Positions 1-9,275 of a stretch of DNA of 64,000 nucleotides are shown here, piece after piece. The stretch is taken from the NCBI RefSeq assembly GCF_019711415.1, contig NZ_JAIGNJ010000001.1, forward strand, positions 799,001 through 863,000, given 5' to 3'. Made by a program: the position numbers and the translations under genes. Position 1 is the stretch's first letter. Each line of letters starts with the position of its first letter. The DNA is from Qipengyuania vesicularis (GTDB lineage Bacteria; Pseudomonadota; Alphaproteobacteria; Sphingomonadales; Sphingomonadaceae). Below the pieces are notes generated by a model. It was given only the letters and a program-made list of their open reading frames with translations, was not told the DNA's origin and searched no databases.

Positions 1-385
1 TACCGAATTCACCGATTGCATCCGGCAGGTTGCTTACCCGCGCGCATCAATCTTGCAGGTGCGCGCATTGGAGGCAGGACAGACAGTCGGCTACAACGCC
101 ACCTTCACCGCGCCTGCCAAGATGCGGGTCGGCGTGCTGTCGCTTGGCTATGCCGATGGCATCTTGCGCAGCTGGGGAGGGGCCGCTTTCCAGAGCGGAG
201 AGAAGGTGCTTCCGATCCTCGGCAAGGTTTCGATGGACATGATCGTGGTCGATCTTGCCGAAGCGCCCAATCTTGCCGAGGGCGACTGGGTGGAGCTACC
301 CTATTACCTGCCCTATGCTGCGCGGCAAACTTCTGTTTCGCAATACGAATTGCTTACCGTTCTGGGACACCGCTTCCAACGTTAA
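1..385 (+). CDS. alr: alanine racemase, C-terminal part (5' truncated by window edge)
   Basis: The open frame runs in from the window edge (frame of base 2) and ends at TAA 383-385. The visible C-terminal domain carries VGYNATF, a GYADG stretch and GKVSMDM, as in PLP-dependent alanine racemases, which interconvert L- and D-alanine for peptidoglycan. The catalytic lysine and the PLP barrel lie outside the window. The Met at base 53 is internal and not the start. PhaR follows 83 bases downstream on the same strand. The family is clear; whether it is the biosynthetic or the catabolic paralogue cannot be decided from this fragment. Confidence 0.88.
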   Translation, partial: TEFTDCIRQVAYPRASILQVRALEAGQTVGYNATFTAPAKMRVGVLSLGYADGILRSWGGAAFQSGEKVLPILGKVSMDMIVVDLAEAPNLAEGDWVELPYYLPYAARQTSVSQYELLTVLGHRFQR

Positions 386-468
386 GCCAAGCGTGTTGCG
401 CTGCACATTGTGCAAGTGCTAAGCACCCCGCGTTGCACAAAACAGGGCGCCACCGGGGGAGTGAATAC

Positions 469-1023
469 ATGGCAAAGCGGACCGCCGAAGGCGAACCGAT
501 CATCATCAAGAAGTACGCCAACCGGCGTCTCTACAACACCGATACCTCGAGCTACATCACGCTCGACGATCTGGCGAAGATGGTTCGCGACAATGTCGAT
601 TTCCAGGTCCTCGACGCCAAGACCGGCGACGACATCACCCACACGATCCTGACGCAGATCATCGTCGAGGAAGAAAGCAGCGGGGCACAGCAAATGCTTC
701 CTGTCAGCTTCCTGCGCGATCTGATCTCGATGTACGGCAATTCGATGCAGTCGATGATGCCGAGCTATCTCGAAGCGAGCATGGCCAATTTCCGCAAGAA
801 TCGCGAACAGTTGCAGGCTGCTTTCGCCAAGGGCATCGAAGCGAACCCGCTGGCCAAGATGGCCGAAGCCAACTTCAAGATGATGCAGAACGCCGCCGAA
901 GCCTTCATCCCCGCGACCCGCAAGAATGTCGATAGCGCCAAGAAGGAAGCCGATAGCGAACTTGCCCAGATGCGCGAACAGATGGCCGCGATGCAAAAGA
1001 AGCTCGACGAGCTGAGCAAATAG
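469..1023 (+). CDS. phaR: polyhydroxyalkanoate synthesis repressor PhaR
   Basis: The 184-residue product begins MAKRTAEGEP. Residues about 10-70 form the PHB/PHA accumulation regulator DNA-binding domain (IIIKKYANRRLYNT, then SYITLDDLAKMV). A second helical region follows, with a coiled-coil C-terminus rich in Lys, Glu and Gln. PhaR proteins bind PHA granules and repress phasin and PHA genes until polymer is present. The same frame stays open upstream to base 16, but family similarity starts at the ATG at 469, preceded by a GGGGGAG ribosome-binding stretch. No PHA synthase is in the window. Confidence 0.92.
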   Translation: MAKRTAEGEPIIIKKYANRRLYNTDTSSYITLDDLAKMVRDNVDFQVLDAKTGDDITHTILTQIIVEEESSGAQQMLPVSFLRDLISMYGNSMQSMMPSYLEASMANFRKNREQLQAAFAKGIEANPLAKMAEANFKMMQNAAEAFIPATRKNVDSAKKEADSELAQMREQMAAMQKKLDELSK

Positions 1024-1088
1024 TCGACCCCGCTGGCACGAGACGCTAGGGGCGGGCGCAAATTCAATCTTGAAGTGAGATTCGCCCC

Positions 1089-2630
1089 GTGGCTCAGATC
1101 CGCCATGCACTAAACACCAAGCGCGAAGACGATTTCGCGGCGTGGTACCAGGAAGTCATCTCCGCTGCCGAAATGGCCGAGGAATCGGGTGTTCGCGGCT
1201 GCATGGTTATCCGGCCCTGGGGCTACGGCATCTGGGAGCGCATGCAGCGCCTGCTCGATGACCGGATCAAGGCGACCGGCCATTCGAACGCCTATTTCCC
1301 GATCTTCATCCCGCTCTCGAACTTCGAGCGCGAGGCAGAGCATGTCGAAGGCTTTGCCAAGGAAATGGCAGTCGTCACGCATCACCGCCTGATTGCGGGG
1401 CCCGATGGCGGGCTCATCCCCGATCCTGAAGCCAAGTTGGAAGAACCTTTGGTGGTTCGTCCGACTTCGGAGACGATCATCGGGGATGCCATGGCGCGCT
1501 GGGTACAGAGCTGGCGCGATCTGCCCCTGAAGCTCAACCAGTGGGCCAATGTCGTGCGCTGGGAAATGCGTACCCGCATGTTCCTGCGCACCAGCGAATT
1601 CCTCTGGCAGGAAGGCCACACGGCGCATGTCGACGAGGCTGAGGCCAAGGAGCACACGCTCACCATGCTCGAAGTCTATCGCGCCTTTGCAGACGAGGAT
1701 CTCTCACTGGCCGTGATCGCGGGCGAGAAGCCCGAGAACGAGCGTTTCCCAGGCGCGGTCGAGACCTGGTCGATCGAGGCCATGATGCAGGACGGCAAGG
1801 CCCTGCAGGCCGGTACCAGCCATTATCTCGGCACGAACTTCGCTCAGGCCAGCGGGATCAAGTACCAGAACAAGGACGGCGGCGAGAGCTTCGCCCACAC
1901 CACCAGCTGGGGCGTCTCGACCCGTATGGTCGGTGGTGTCATCATGACGCATGGTGATGACGATGGCCTGCGCCTGCCGCCCAAGATCGCGCCGCAGCAG
2001 GTCGTCATCCTGCCCATGCTGCGCGACAAGCCCGAAGACGAGGCACTGATCGACTATTGTGAGGTCCTGCGCGCAACGCTTGCCAGCCAGCACGTCCTCG
2101 GCGAACCGCTGCGCGTGCTGCTCGATACCCGGCCCGGCAAGGCTGCGGCCAAACGCTGGGACTATGTCCGTAAGGGCGCGCCCATCATCGTCGAGGTGGG
2201 TGGGCGCGACATGGAAAATGGCGCCGTATCGATGCTGCGCCGTGACCGGCTGTGGGACGCTGAAACGGGCAAGCCTGCCTTCCAGACGCCGACGCGCGAA
2301 GTAGCAGGCCAGACCATTCCCGACGTGTTGGCCGATATCCAGGCTGCCTTGCTCGTCGAGGCGCAGGAACGGCGCGATGCCAATCTCACACGCGGCGTGA
2401 CCGATTTCGCCGAGGTCGAAGAGCACTTCTCCGCGTCACGCTATCCGGGCTGGGTCGAGGTCCAGTGGTCGAAGCCCACTGGCGATGCGCTGGAAAAGGT
2501 CGTCGAACGGCTGAAGGAGCACAAGCTCACCATCCGCAACGTGCCGATGGATGCGGCGCCCGTCGACGGGGCCTGCATCTTCACGGGCGAGGCAGCAGTC
2601 GAGCGCGTCCTCTTGGCGAAGGCCTACTAA
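1089..2630 (+). CDS. proS: prolyl-tRNA synthetase, archaeal/eukaryal-like (type 3) form
   Basis: This 513-residue class II aminoacyl-tRNA synthetase charges tRNA-Pro. It has the N-terminal VRGCMVIRPWGYGIWE motif, RPTSETII, a motif 2 region around VVRWEMRTRMFLRT, the LQAGTSHYLG region, an anticodon-binding domain from about residue 300, and a C-terminal domain ending in AKAY. There is no large editing insertion between motifs 2 and 3. This is the ProRS architecture of archaea and eukaryotes, not the ~440-residue form usual in alphaproteobacteria. The cysteine cluster of the archaeal C-terminal domain appears absent (a single Cys near the end). The start is GTG at 1089; no in-frame ATG lies nearby. 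Confidence 0.9.
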   Translation: MAQIRHALNTKREDDFAAWYQEVISAAEMAEESGVRGCMVIRPWGYGIWERMQRLLDDRIKATGHSNAYFPIFIPLSNFEREAEHVEGFAKEMAVVTHHRLIAGPDGGLIPDPEAKLEEPLVVRPTSETIIGDAMARWVQSWRDLPLKLNQWANVVRWEMRTRMFLRTSEFLWQEGHTAHVDEAEAKEHTLTMLEVYRAFADEDLSLAVIAGEKPENERFPGAVETWSIEAMMQDGKALQAGTSHYLGTNFAQASGIKYQNKDGGESFAHTTSWGVSTRMVGGVIMTHGDDDGLRLPPKIAPQQVVILPMLRDKPEDEALIDYCEVLRATLASQHVLGEPLRVLLDTRPGKAAAKRWDYVRKGAPIIVEVGGRDMENGAVSMLRRDRLWDAETGKPAFQTPTREVAGQTIPDVLADIQAALLVEAQERRDANLTRGVTDFAEVEEHFSASRYPGWVEVQWSKPTGDALEKVVERLKEHKLTIRNVPMDAAPVDGACIFTGEAAVERVLLAKAY

Positions 2631-2671
2631 GCAGGGCGTTAAAGCGCAGCCCTGCCTTCAGGCCGACCAGC

Positions 2672-4693
2672 CTATTCCCCGCTGGCCAGTTTGCGTTTCA
2701 GCGCATCGGCGTTGACCGGTCGGCCGAGGAAATCCTCGATCAGTTCCGCTGCGGGCTTGCTGCCTCCACGCCCAAGGACCAGTTCGCGATAGGCGCGCGC
2801 CGTTTCGGGATCGCGCAGGCCTGCCTGCTGGAACCGCGAGAACAGATCGGCAGCAATCACACGCGACCAGCCATAGGTGTAATAGCCCGCACTATATCCG
2901 TTGAGGTGGCCGAAAGCTGCTTCGCTGTGGGTGTCTGCGGGTATCTCGTAGGGCGCGAAGGCTCCTGAATACTCCTTGTAAGCGCCGGAAATCGCTTCGG
3001 CAGAAAGGTCATCCGGCGCACCCATGTGATAGCGCAGCGAGGCATTCGAATACCCCAACTGAGTGGCTTCGTAGATGCCCTGACCGAAATAGCGCGCAGC
3101 ATTCATCCGATCGACGAGCGAGCGCGGGATCACTTCGCCCTGTTCGTTGCGAGCGAACTTCGCGAGCGTATCGTAATCGTAAACCCATTCCTCGAGCATC
3201 TGCGAGGGCGCTTCGGTGAAATCGCGCTCGTTCGCCACGCCGCTGAGGCCCGCCCAGCGCTGGTTTCCGCCAAGGATCGAATGGATGAGATGGCCGAATT
3301 CGTGGAGGAAAGTCTCCACCTGCCCGTGTTCCATCAATCCGGTGTCGTAGCCACCCTTGGGCAGGTTCATCGTGAGTACCGAAACGGGCAGTGTTTCGCC
3401 CGAGATACCCTGACGAAGCGCGATATGGTTGGCGTGCTTGTACTTGCCGTCACGCGGATGGGAATCGAGGTAGAAGCGGCCGATGACTTCGCCATTGTCC
3501 ACGATTTCGAAGCTTTCGACATCGGGGTGCCAGAGCGGCGTTTCCCATGGCCTGATTTCATAGCCGAACAGATCTTCGGTAAGTTCGAAAACGCCCTGCC
3601 GCACGTTGTCGAAGGTGAAATACTGCCGGACTTCCTGCTGGTCGAGATCGTACTTCGTCTTGAGTGCATGTTGCCGGGCGATTCCAGAATTGAACCAGCT
3701 CAGTTCCTGACCGGGTCGGATTTCGGCGAGCGCCGCCCGGTATTCGGCCAGGTCCCGGGCCAGGGCCGGCTGTGCCGCCTGGTCGAGATCGACCATGTGG
3801 GCGATGACTTTCTCGGGCGTGTCGAGCATCCGGTCTTCAAGCAGCAGCGTGGCGAAGTCCGGGCGTCCCAATAGTTCGGCGAGTACCTGTCGCTTGGCGA
3901 AAATCTTGCCCAGCAGTTCGCTGTTCGCAGGGTAGGCCCGCGAGAAATAGACGCGCGCCAACCGTTCGCGCAGCGCATCGCTCTGCGCATAGGACATCAC
4001 AGGCGAGAAGTCGGGTCCATCGGTCGAAATCTCCACCAGCCCATCGGGACCCGGCGGGTGGCTGGCAATCCAGTCTGCGGGCAGCCCTTCGAGTTCAGCA
4101 GGCAATGCCTTGATGGTTCCACGCCCGTTGGCAATATTCTGGCTGAACTCGCTGCCGAGATCCGTTAGCTCTTTCTGCAGCGCTTCGATCTGCGCGCGCT
4201 TGGCTTCGTCAAGGCTTACGCCAGCCCGATCATAGCCTTCGATCACCTGTGCAAGGTAATATTGCGTCGCCGCGTCTTCGCTACTTGCGTCGATGGCGGC
4301 GAGGCGATCGTAGGCTTCTCGCGAGAGGCCGAATGCGGTGCCGACCTCGCTTAGCCTGGTGTAGCAGGCGATTCCGGCGGCTCGTTTGTCTGCCGTGCTT
4401 GCCGATTGGCTGTAGCTGTAGAATTCGGCGCCGGTCGAATAGGAGAGGGCGGAGATCTCGTCATAGGCGACGAGAGTGTCCGCCACGGTGTAGGGGCCGG
4501 CGCTGCTTTCGAACTCTGCGATGCGTCGTTCCACTTCTGCGAGAAGGTTATCGCATCGTGCATTCAATGTCTCGGCATCGGCTGCATCGGCCTTGATCGG
4601 ACCGGCAAATGCCCCGGCAGTGCGGTCCATCCCCAGCGCTGGTGCGGCATGGAAGGTGGTAGCGAGCAGCAGGGCTGCGATCTGCATGCGCAT
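2672..4693 (-). CDS. M3 family metallopeptidase (peptidyl-dipeptidase/oligopeptidase type), secreted
   Basis: The 673-residue protein has an N-terminal signal peptide (MRMQIAALLLATTFHAAPALG), so it probably acts in the periplasm. The zinc site HEFGH sits in FLHEFGHLIHSI about two thirds along, with the downstream Glu region typical of the M3 (thimet oligopeptidase/Dcp) clan, which cleaves short peptides. The start is ATG at 4693, divergent from rnr across 132 bases. It converges with proS, whose stop is 41 bases away. The exact subtype (Dcp-like or OpdA-like) cannot be told from motifs, though the signal peptide favours a Dcp-like periplasmic role. Confidence 0.85.
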   Translation of the reverse strand: MRMQIAALLLATTFHAAPALGMDRTAGAFAGPIKADAADAETLNARCDNLLAEVERRIAEFESSAGPYTVADTLVAYDEISALSYSTGAEFYSYSQSASTADKRAAGIACYTRLSEVGTAFGLSREAYDRLAAIDASSEDAATQYYLAQVIEGYDRAGVSLDEAKRAQIEALQKELTDLGSEFSQNIANGRGTIKALPAELEGLPADWIASHPPGPDGLVEISTDGPDFSPVMSYAQSDALRERLARVYFSRAYPANSELLGKIFAKRQVLAELLGRPDFATLLLEDRMLDTPEKVIAHMVDLDQAAQPALARDLAEYRAALAEIRPGQELSWFNSGIARQHALKTKYDLDQQEVRQYFTFDNVRQGVFELTEDLFGYEIRPWETPLWHPDVESFEIVDNGEVIGRFYLDSHPRDGKYKHANHIALRQGISGETLPVSVLTMNLPKGGYDTGLMEHGQVETFLHEFGHLIHSILGGNQRWAGLSGVANERDFTEAPSQMLEEWVYDYDTLAKFARNEQGEVIPRSLVDRMNAARYFGQGIYEATQLGYSNASLRYHMGAPDDLSAEAISGAYKEYSGAFAPYEIPADTHSEAAFGHLNGYSAGYYTYGWSRVIAADLFSRFQQAGLRDPETARAYRELVLGRGGSKPAAELIEDFLGRPVNADALKRKLASGE

Positions 4694-4825
4694 AACTTGA
4701 CCCCCTCAAAAATCCATTCGATTTTGAACCAGCATGGCATAGGTGATGTGGGAAATGCTGCCAATGCGGCTCGTCGAGCGAGGTTGCACCCTCGTCGGCT
4801 TGCGCGGGCCATTGTGCAGGACCAT

Positions 4826-7132
4826 ATGACGCCCATGAAAAAACAGAACAGAACCGGGAGGCCGCAAGGGCTCCCCTCGAAGACACAGATACTCGAATTC
4901 ATCCAGAGCTCCGACCGTCCGGCAGGAAAGCGCGAAATCGCCAAGGCCTTCGGCATCAAGGGGCAGGAAAAGATTGCGCTGAAGAAGCGTCTCAAGGACA
5001 TGGCCGAGGAAGGCCTGATTGATGGTCGGAAGACGGCCTTCCACAAGATGGGCGGGCTGCCCAAGGTGACTGTCCTCAAGGTCACCGAGATCGAGGATGG
5101 CGAACCGATCGCCACTCCCGAGAGCTGGGATCCGGATGCGCCGAACAAGCCGCCGCGGATCGTGGTCAAGGAAAGCAAGAAGGTTGCGGCACTGAAGCGC
5201 GGCGACCGCTTCCTTGCGCGCACCGAAGAGCGCGGGAAGGGTTGGATTGCCCATCCGATGAAGAAGCTCCCCGCGCGGACAGAGGGCATGATGGGGGTCG
5301 TCGAATTCGATGGCGGCGGCAAACCCTGGCTCGCGCCGGTCGACAAGCGTGTGCGCAACAGTGCACCCATCGGCGATGTTGGCGCAGCGAATGAAGGCGA
5401 CCTCGTACTTGCCGAACTCATGGGCAAATCGCCCCGAGCGAAGGTCAAGGTAGTCGAGGTGATCGGCGATCCGCTGGCGCCCAAGAGTTTCAGCCTGATC
5501 GCCATCGCCAAGCATGGCATTCCGCATATCTTCCCGCAGGAAGCGCTCGACGAGGCGCAGCGCGTGGCCGAACTGCCGCTCAGCGAGGACAGGCGCGAAG
5601 ACCTGCGCGATGTGCCGATCGTGGCCATCGACCCCGCTGATGCGCGCGACCACGACGATGCGATATGGGCCGAACCCGACGGCGAAGGGGGCTTCAAGGC
5701 GATCGTCGCGATTGCCGATGTCAGCTTTTATGTCCGCCCAGGCGGCGCGCTCGACAAGGAAGCAAGGAAGCGCGGCAACTCAGTTTATTTCCCAGACCGC
5801 GTTGTACCGATGCTCCCCGAGCTGCTCAGCGCCAACATCTGCTCGCTGGTCGAGAACGAGGACCGCGCGGCGATGGCCTGCCACATCCGTATCTCGCCAG
5901 AGGGCAAGGTCACGAAGTGGCGCTTCACCCGCGCCATCGTACGGCTTGCGGCGAACATCGCCTATGAGGACGCGCAGAAGGCCATCGACGACGGCAGCGC
6001 TGACGAGGTGTTGAAGAACCTCTGGGGCGCGTGGAAGCTGCTGCACAAGGCCAGGGAGGCGCGTGATCCTCTCGACCTCGAATTGCCCGAACGGCAGGTG
6101 CGCCTCAACGATGCGGGCCAGATCGAGGAGATCGCCATTCGCGAACGCCTCGATGCGCACCGTGTGGTCGAGGATTTCATGATCGCGGCCAATGTCGCTG
6201 CGGCCAAGGCGCTCGAAGAAAAGGCCGCACCCGTGGTCTACCGCGTCCACGAAACGCCGAGCCGCGAGAAGCTGATGTCCTTCAAGGAATACCTCGCCAG
6301 CCAGGGCCGAAGCTTCGCCATGGGGCAGGTCATCACCCCCGGCCTGTTCAATCGCATGCTCAAGGACATCGTCGATCCGGCGGAAAAGGCGCTGATCATG
6401 GAGGCGGTGCTGCGCAGCCAGACGCAGGCCTATTACGGTCCGGCCAATGCAGGCCACTTCGGCCTTGCGCTCGGCAGCTATGCGCATTTCACCTCGCCGA
6501 TCCGCCGCTATGCTGACCTGTTGGTCCACCGCGCGTTGGTCGATGCCTACAAGCTCGAGCAGCCCAGACCCAAGGGGAATATCCCGGAGAGTTCGGGCCT
6601 GTCGGACAGGGACAAGACCGCGCTCAACCAGATTACCGATGCAATCAGCCAGACCGAGCGCCGTGCGATGGAGGCCGAGCGCGATACGATTGATCGTTAT
6701 GTCGCAGCATGGCTCTCGGGCCGGGTGGGCGAGGTGTTCGACACGCGCATCACCGGCGTTCAGGGCTTCGGCTTCTTCGCCACGATCGAGAACCTTGGTG
6801 GAGACGGGCTGGTGCCGGTCACCACGCTCGGCCGCGAGTATTTCCGCTATGACGAGGGCGCCCGCGAACTCGTGGGAGAAGACACGGGCACGACCTATGC
6901 GGTGGGCGATCGGCTCAAGCTGCGGCTTGCCGAATCCAACCCTCTCACGGGTGCGCTCAAGTTCGAACTGCCCGACGGCGGCGGCGCGTCCATCGAGAAG
7001 CGCGGGGATCGCCCGCCGCCGAAGAAAAAGAAGTTCCACAAGGGCAAGGGCGCACCTCGCCAGCAACATGCGCAGGGACAGCGTGGTCGCCCGAAGAACA
7101 TCCGCCACCAGGGGCGCGGGAAGAAGCGCTAG
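4826..7132 (+). CDS. rnr: ribonuclease R (3'-5' exoribonuclease)
   Basis: The 768-residue RNase II/R family enzyme degrades structured RNA from the 3' end. Domains in order: winged helix (about 15-90, KREIAKAFGIKG), cold-shock/OB region, RNB catalytic core with the Asp cluster DPADARDHDDA (about residues 269-278), the FTSPIRRYADL stretch, an S1 domain (about 640-720, GVQGFGFFATIE) and a very basic Lys/Arg tail typical of RNase R. The start chosen is the ATG at 4826 because GCAGGA lies just upstream; a second in-frame ATG at 4835 is possible. The frame is also open further upstream over the M3 gene, but without similarity. The stop codon overlaps that of the convergent usp gene in a shared CTAG. 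Confidence 0.94.
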   Translation: MTPMKKQNRTGRPQGLPSKTQILEFIQSSDRPAGKREIAKAFGIKGQEKIALKKRLKDMAEEGLIDGRKTAFHKMGGLPKVTVLKVTEIEDGEPIATPESWDPDAPNKPPRIVVKESKKVAALKRGDRFLARTEERGKGWIAHPMKKLPARTEGMMGVVEFDGGGKPWLAPVDKRVRNSAPIGDVGAANEGDLVLAELMGKSPRAKVKVVEVIGDPLAPKSFSLIAIAKHGIPHIFPQEALDEAQRVAELPLSEDRREDLRDVPIVAIDPADARDHDDAIWAEPDGEGGFKAIVAIADVSFYVRPGGALDKEARKRGNSVYFPDRVVPMLPELLSANICSLVENEDRAAMACHIRISPEGKVTKWRFTRAIVRLAANIAYEDAQKAIDDGSADEVLKNLWGAWKLLHKAREARDPLDLELPERQVRLNDAGQIEEIAIRERLDAHRVVEDFMIAANVAAAKALEEKAAPVVYRVHETPSREKLMSFKEYLASQGRSFAMGQVITPGLFNRMLKDIVDPAEKALIMEAVLRSQTQAYYGPANAGHFGLALGSYAHFTSPIRRYADLLVHRALVDAYKLEQPRPKGNIPESSGLSDRDKTALNQITDAISQTERRAMEAERDTIDRYVAAWLSGRVGEVFDTRITGVQGFGFFATIENLGGDGLVPVTTLGREYFRYDEGARELVGEDTGTTYAVGDRLKLRLAESNPLTGALKFELPDGGGASIEKRGDRPPPKKKKFHKGKGAPRQQHAQGQRGRPKNIRHQGRGKKR

Positions 7133-7581
7133 GCGAGCTCTTCCAACTGCTCGCGGCTGAGCGAGCCGGGCACGATGTAGAGCGGGCAGGGCAGGTCGTT
7201 CGCACGCGAGGCGAAATGCGTCACCAGCGGATCCTTGCCGCCGTCCTTCGCCGTGCCGAGCACCAGCGCCGCGATCGAGCCGTGCTCGTGGAGATACTTG
7301 CCGATCACCTCGGCCGGTGAACCCGGGCGCACGGCGATTACCGGCATCTTCCCCATTTCTGCAAAGATATTACCCGCGGCATTGTTGGCCATCACCTCGG
7401 CCCGCTCGCGCGCTTCCTGCTCGATCGTCGCCTGCACGCCGCCGAAGGCATTGAAGGTCTGCTGCGGCACCAGCGCGAGGATATGCACCGAACCCCCGGT
7501 CTTGCTCGCACGCATGGAAGCAAAGCGCAGCGCCTGCTTGGCTTCCTCGGTCTCGTCCATCACGACCAGGTATATTCTCAA
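7129..7581 (-). CDS. universal stress protein (UspA family)
   Basis: The 150-residue single-domain Usp begins [18 protein letters not shown], with the usual Rossmann-like fold: beta1, a helix with the LRFAS region, [11 protein letters not shown] (close to the G2xG9xG ATP-binding pattern) and a C-terminal CPLYIVP strand. Usp proteins are cytoplasmic and induced by growth arrest or stress; their molecular role is often unclear. The gene converges with rnr (4-base overlap) and is divergent from pdhC. Confidence 0.85.
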   Translation of the reverse strand: MRIYLVVMDETEEAKQALRFASMRASKTGGSVHILALVPQQTFNAFGGVQATIEQEARERAEVMANNAAGNIFAEMGKMPVIAVRPGSPAEVIGKYLHEHGSIAALVLGTAKDGGKDPLVTHFASRANDLPCPLYIVPGSLSREQLEELA

Positions 7582-7710
7582 AGGTCCCGCTCCCGTATTT
7601 GCCCATGCGGTTACCCGCTAATTCGTATTCTGCGCAAGAACCTTGCGGGCGACGGGCAAATTGGCCAGAGACCAGCGAAACAACTTCCCAGCGAGGACGT
7701 AACGTCAACA

Positions 7711-9009
7711 ATGCCCACGCCGATCAAGATGCCCGCCCTGTCGCCCACCATGGAAGAGGGCACGCTCGCCAAATGGCTGGTGAAGCCGGGTGACACGGTT
7801 TCCGCTGGCGACATCATGGCCGAGATCGAGACCGACAAGGCGACGATGGAATTCGAAGCCGTGGACGAGGGCACGATTGCCTCGATCGCTGTCGAAGAAG
7901 GTACCGAGGGTGTGAAGGTAGGCACGGTCATCGCGATGCTTGCCGAGGAGGGCGAGGATCTGGACGAGGCTGCGGCTGCGGATAGTGGAGCCTCCGCGAA
8001 GGCGGAGGCCTCAGGAAGCGAAGACAAAGCGTCGGATAAGCCGACGGAGACCCCCGCCTCCGCGGGGGATCAGGCAAAGGCCGCACCTGCCGCTCCGAAG
8101 AGCGACGACGGCAACCGCATCAAGGCGTCGCCGCTCGCCCGCCGCATTGCCGAGCAGAAGGGTCTCGATCTTTCGAGCATTACCGGCTCAGGTCCGAGCG
8201 GCCGCATCGTGAAGGCCGATGTCGAGGATGCGAAGCCCGGCGCTGCTCCTGCCAAGGAAGCTGCTGCGGCCCCCACACCCGCTCCGGCCAAGCCCGCCAC
8301 CATGGGCGGCGACCTCGACGCGCCTTACGAAGCGCAGAAGCTCAACAACGTCCGCAAGGTCATCGCGCGTCGCCTCACCGAAGCGAAGCAGACCATCCCG
8401 CATATCTACCTCACCGTGGACGTGCGCCTCGATGCGCTGCTCAAGCTGCGCAGCGAACTCAACAAGAGCCTCGAGGCGGACAGCATCAAGCTGTCGGTCA
8501 ACGACCTGCTGATCAAAGCACAGGCCCGCGCTCTGCAGCGTGTTCCGCTGTGCAATGTCAGCTTCCAGGGCGAGGAGCTCTACCAATACACGCGCGAGGA
8601 TATCTCGGTCGCCGTGGCCGCGCCTTCGGGCCTTATCACGCCGATCATCCGCGATGCCGGCCGCAAGGGCCTCGCGCAAATCAGCACAGAGATGAAGGAG
8701 CTTGCAGGCAAGGCACGCGACGGCAAGCTGCAGCCGCATGAATTCCAGGGCGGCACCGCCTCGCTCTCCAACCTCGGCATGTTCGGCACCAAGCAGTTCG
8801 ACGCCGTGATCAACCCGCCGCAGGCGATGATCCTCGCTGTCGGTGCAGGCGAGCAGCGTCCGCACGTCATCGACGGCGCGCTGGGCGTCGCCACCGTGAT
8901 GAGCGCCACCGGCAGCTTCGACCACCGCGCCATCGACGGCGCGGACGGCGCGCAGTTCATGCAGGCCTTCCAGCAGCTGGTGGAGAACCCGATGGGGCTG
9001 CTGGTTTGA
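7711..9009 (+). CDS. pdhC: pyruvate dehydrogenase E2, dihydrolipoamide acetyltransferase
   Basis: The 432-residue E2 core transfers acetyl from lipoyl-lysine to CoA. Residues 1-80 are a lipoyl domain with the lipoylation site [11 protein letters not shown] (Lys about 44). An Ala/Pro-rich linker follows, then a peripheral-subunit-binding domain (about 130-170, [15 protein letters not shown]), a second linker, and a catalytic domain (about 205-432) with the active-site [10 protein letters not shown]. The start is ATG at 7711 after GAGGA. The DNA for the first linker holds two nested palindromes. The E1 genes are 40 kb away, while E3 (lpdA) lies 0.8 kb downstream. Confidence 0.95.
   Translation: MPTPIKMPALSPTMEEGTLAKWLVKPGDTVSAGDIMAEIETDKATMEFEAVDEGTIASIAVEEGTEGVKVGTVIAMLAEEGEDLDEAAAADSGASAKAEASGSEDKASDKPTETPASAGDQAKAAPAAPKSDDGNRIKASPLARRIAEQKGLDLSSITGSGPSGRIVKADVEDAKPGAAPAKEAAAAPTPAPAKPATMGGDLDAPYEAQKLNNVRKVIARRLTEAKQTIPHIYLTVDVRLDALLKLRSELNKSLEADSIKLSVNDLLIKAQARALQRVPLCNVSFQGEELYQYTREDISVAVAAPSGLITPIIRDAGRKGLAQISTEMKELAGKARDGKLQPHEFQGGTASLSNLGMFGTKQFDAVINPPQAMILAVGAGEQRPHVIDGALGVATVMSATGSFDHRAIDGADGAQFMQAFQQLVENPMGLLV
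7990..8068. repeat. two palindromic hairpin repeats inside the pdhC linker
   Basis: The first is an 8-bp perfect inverted repeat, GCCTCCGC at 7990-7997 and GCGGAGGC at 8002-8009, with a GAAG loop. The second is a 7-bp repeat, CCCCCGC at 8051-8057 and GCGGGGG at 8062-8068, with a CTCC loop, and is followed by GATCA. Both lie in frame within the low-complexity linker between the lipoyl and E3/E1-binding domains. The second resembles the short palindromic repeats scattered in sphingomonad genomes (inference, not verified). No second copy was noticed in this window. Confidence 0.6.
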
Positions 9010-9275
9010 GCCACGCATGGCGAAATTTAGCTCTCATTTCGCGAGGCCTAGTCGCTGCCGTCCTGTTCTTTCCGGTTGCTTTCTTGGCGATGATGTTGAT
9101 CGCGGGCTTGGTCGCCGGAGCGAGCGGGAATGACATTTTCACCTCACCCTTGTCGTTTGCATGGGTGCTATCCAGCTTCGCAGCAATCGGATACGCTTTT
9201 TATGGCAAGCGCGAATGGCTACGCTGGATTGCTTTGGTTATTCCACTTGGCGGAGTGATCTATGGGTTCTCCTGA
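9006..9275 (+). CDS. small hypothetical membrane protein
   Basis: The 89-residue product has about three hydrophobic segments (roughly residues 8-38, 46-62 and 70-88) separated by short polar turns such as [10 protein letters not shown] do not recognise a family. The likely start is TTG at 9006, which overlaps the pdhC stop in a TTGA arrangement and suggests translational coupling; an internal start near residue 29 would remove the first segment. Its 3' end overlaps the thioesterase start by 14 bases. Base composition is slightly less G+C-rich than its neighbours. It is probably real, but unsupported beyond length, hydrophobicity and tight packing. Confidence 0.5.
   Translation: MSHAWRNLALISRGLVAAVLFFPVAFLAMMLIAGLVAGASGNDIFTSPLSFAWVLSSFAAIGYAFYGKREWLRWIALVIPLGGVIYGFS

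Noticed and set aside
16-468. Upstream extension of the phaR frame
   Set aside because: It overlaps alr in another frame and lacks similarity; PhaR proteins begin at the MAKR Met at 469.
4406-4825. Upstream extension of the rnr frame
   Set aside because: It is antisense to the M3 peptidase N-terminus, and RNase R homology starts after 4826.
5780-7108. A 442-codon minus-strand frame opposite rnr
   Set aside because: It lies wholly inside the RNase R gene and has no recognisable domain.
7990-8068. Palindromes in pdhC considered as CRISPR-like repeats
   Set aside because: There are only two, non-identical, with no spacer-repeat periodicity, and they are in frame in a conserved gene.
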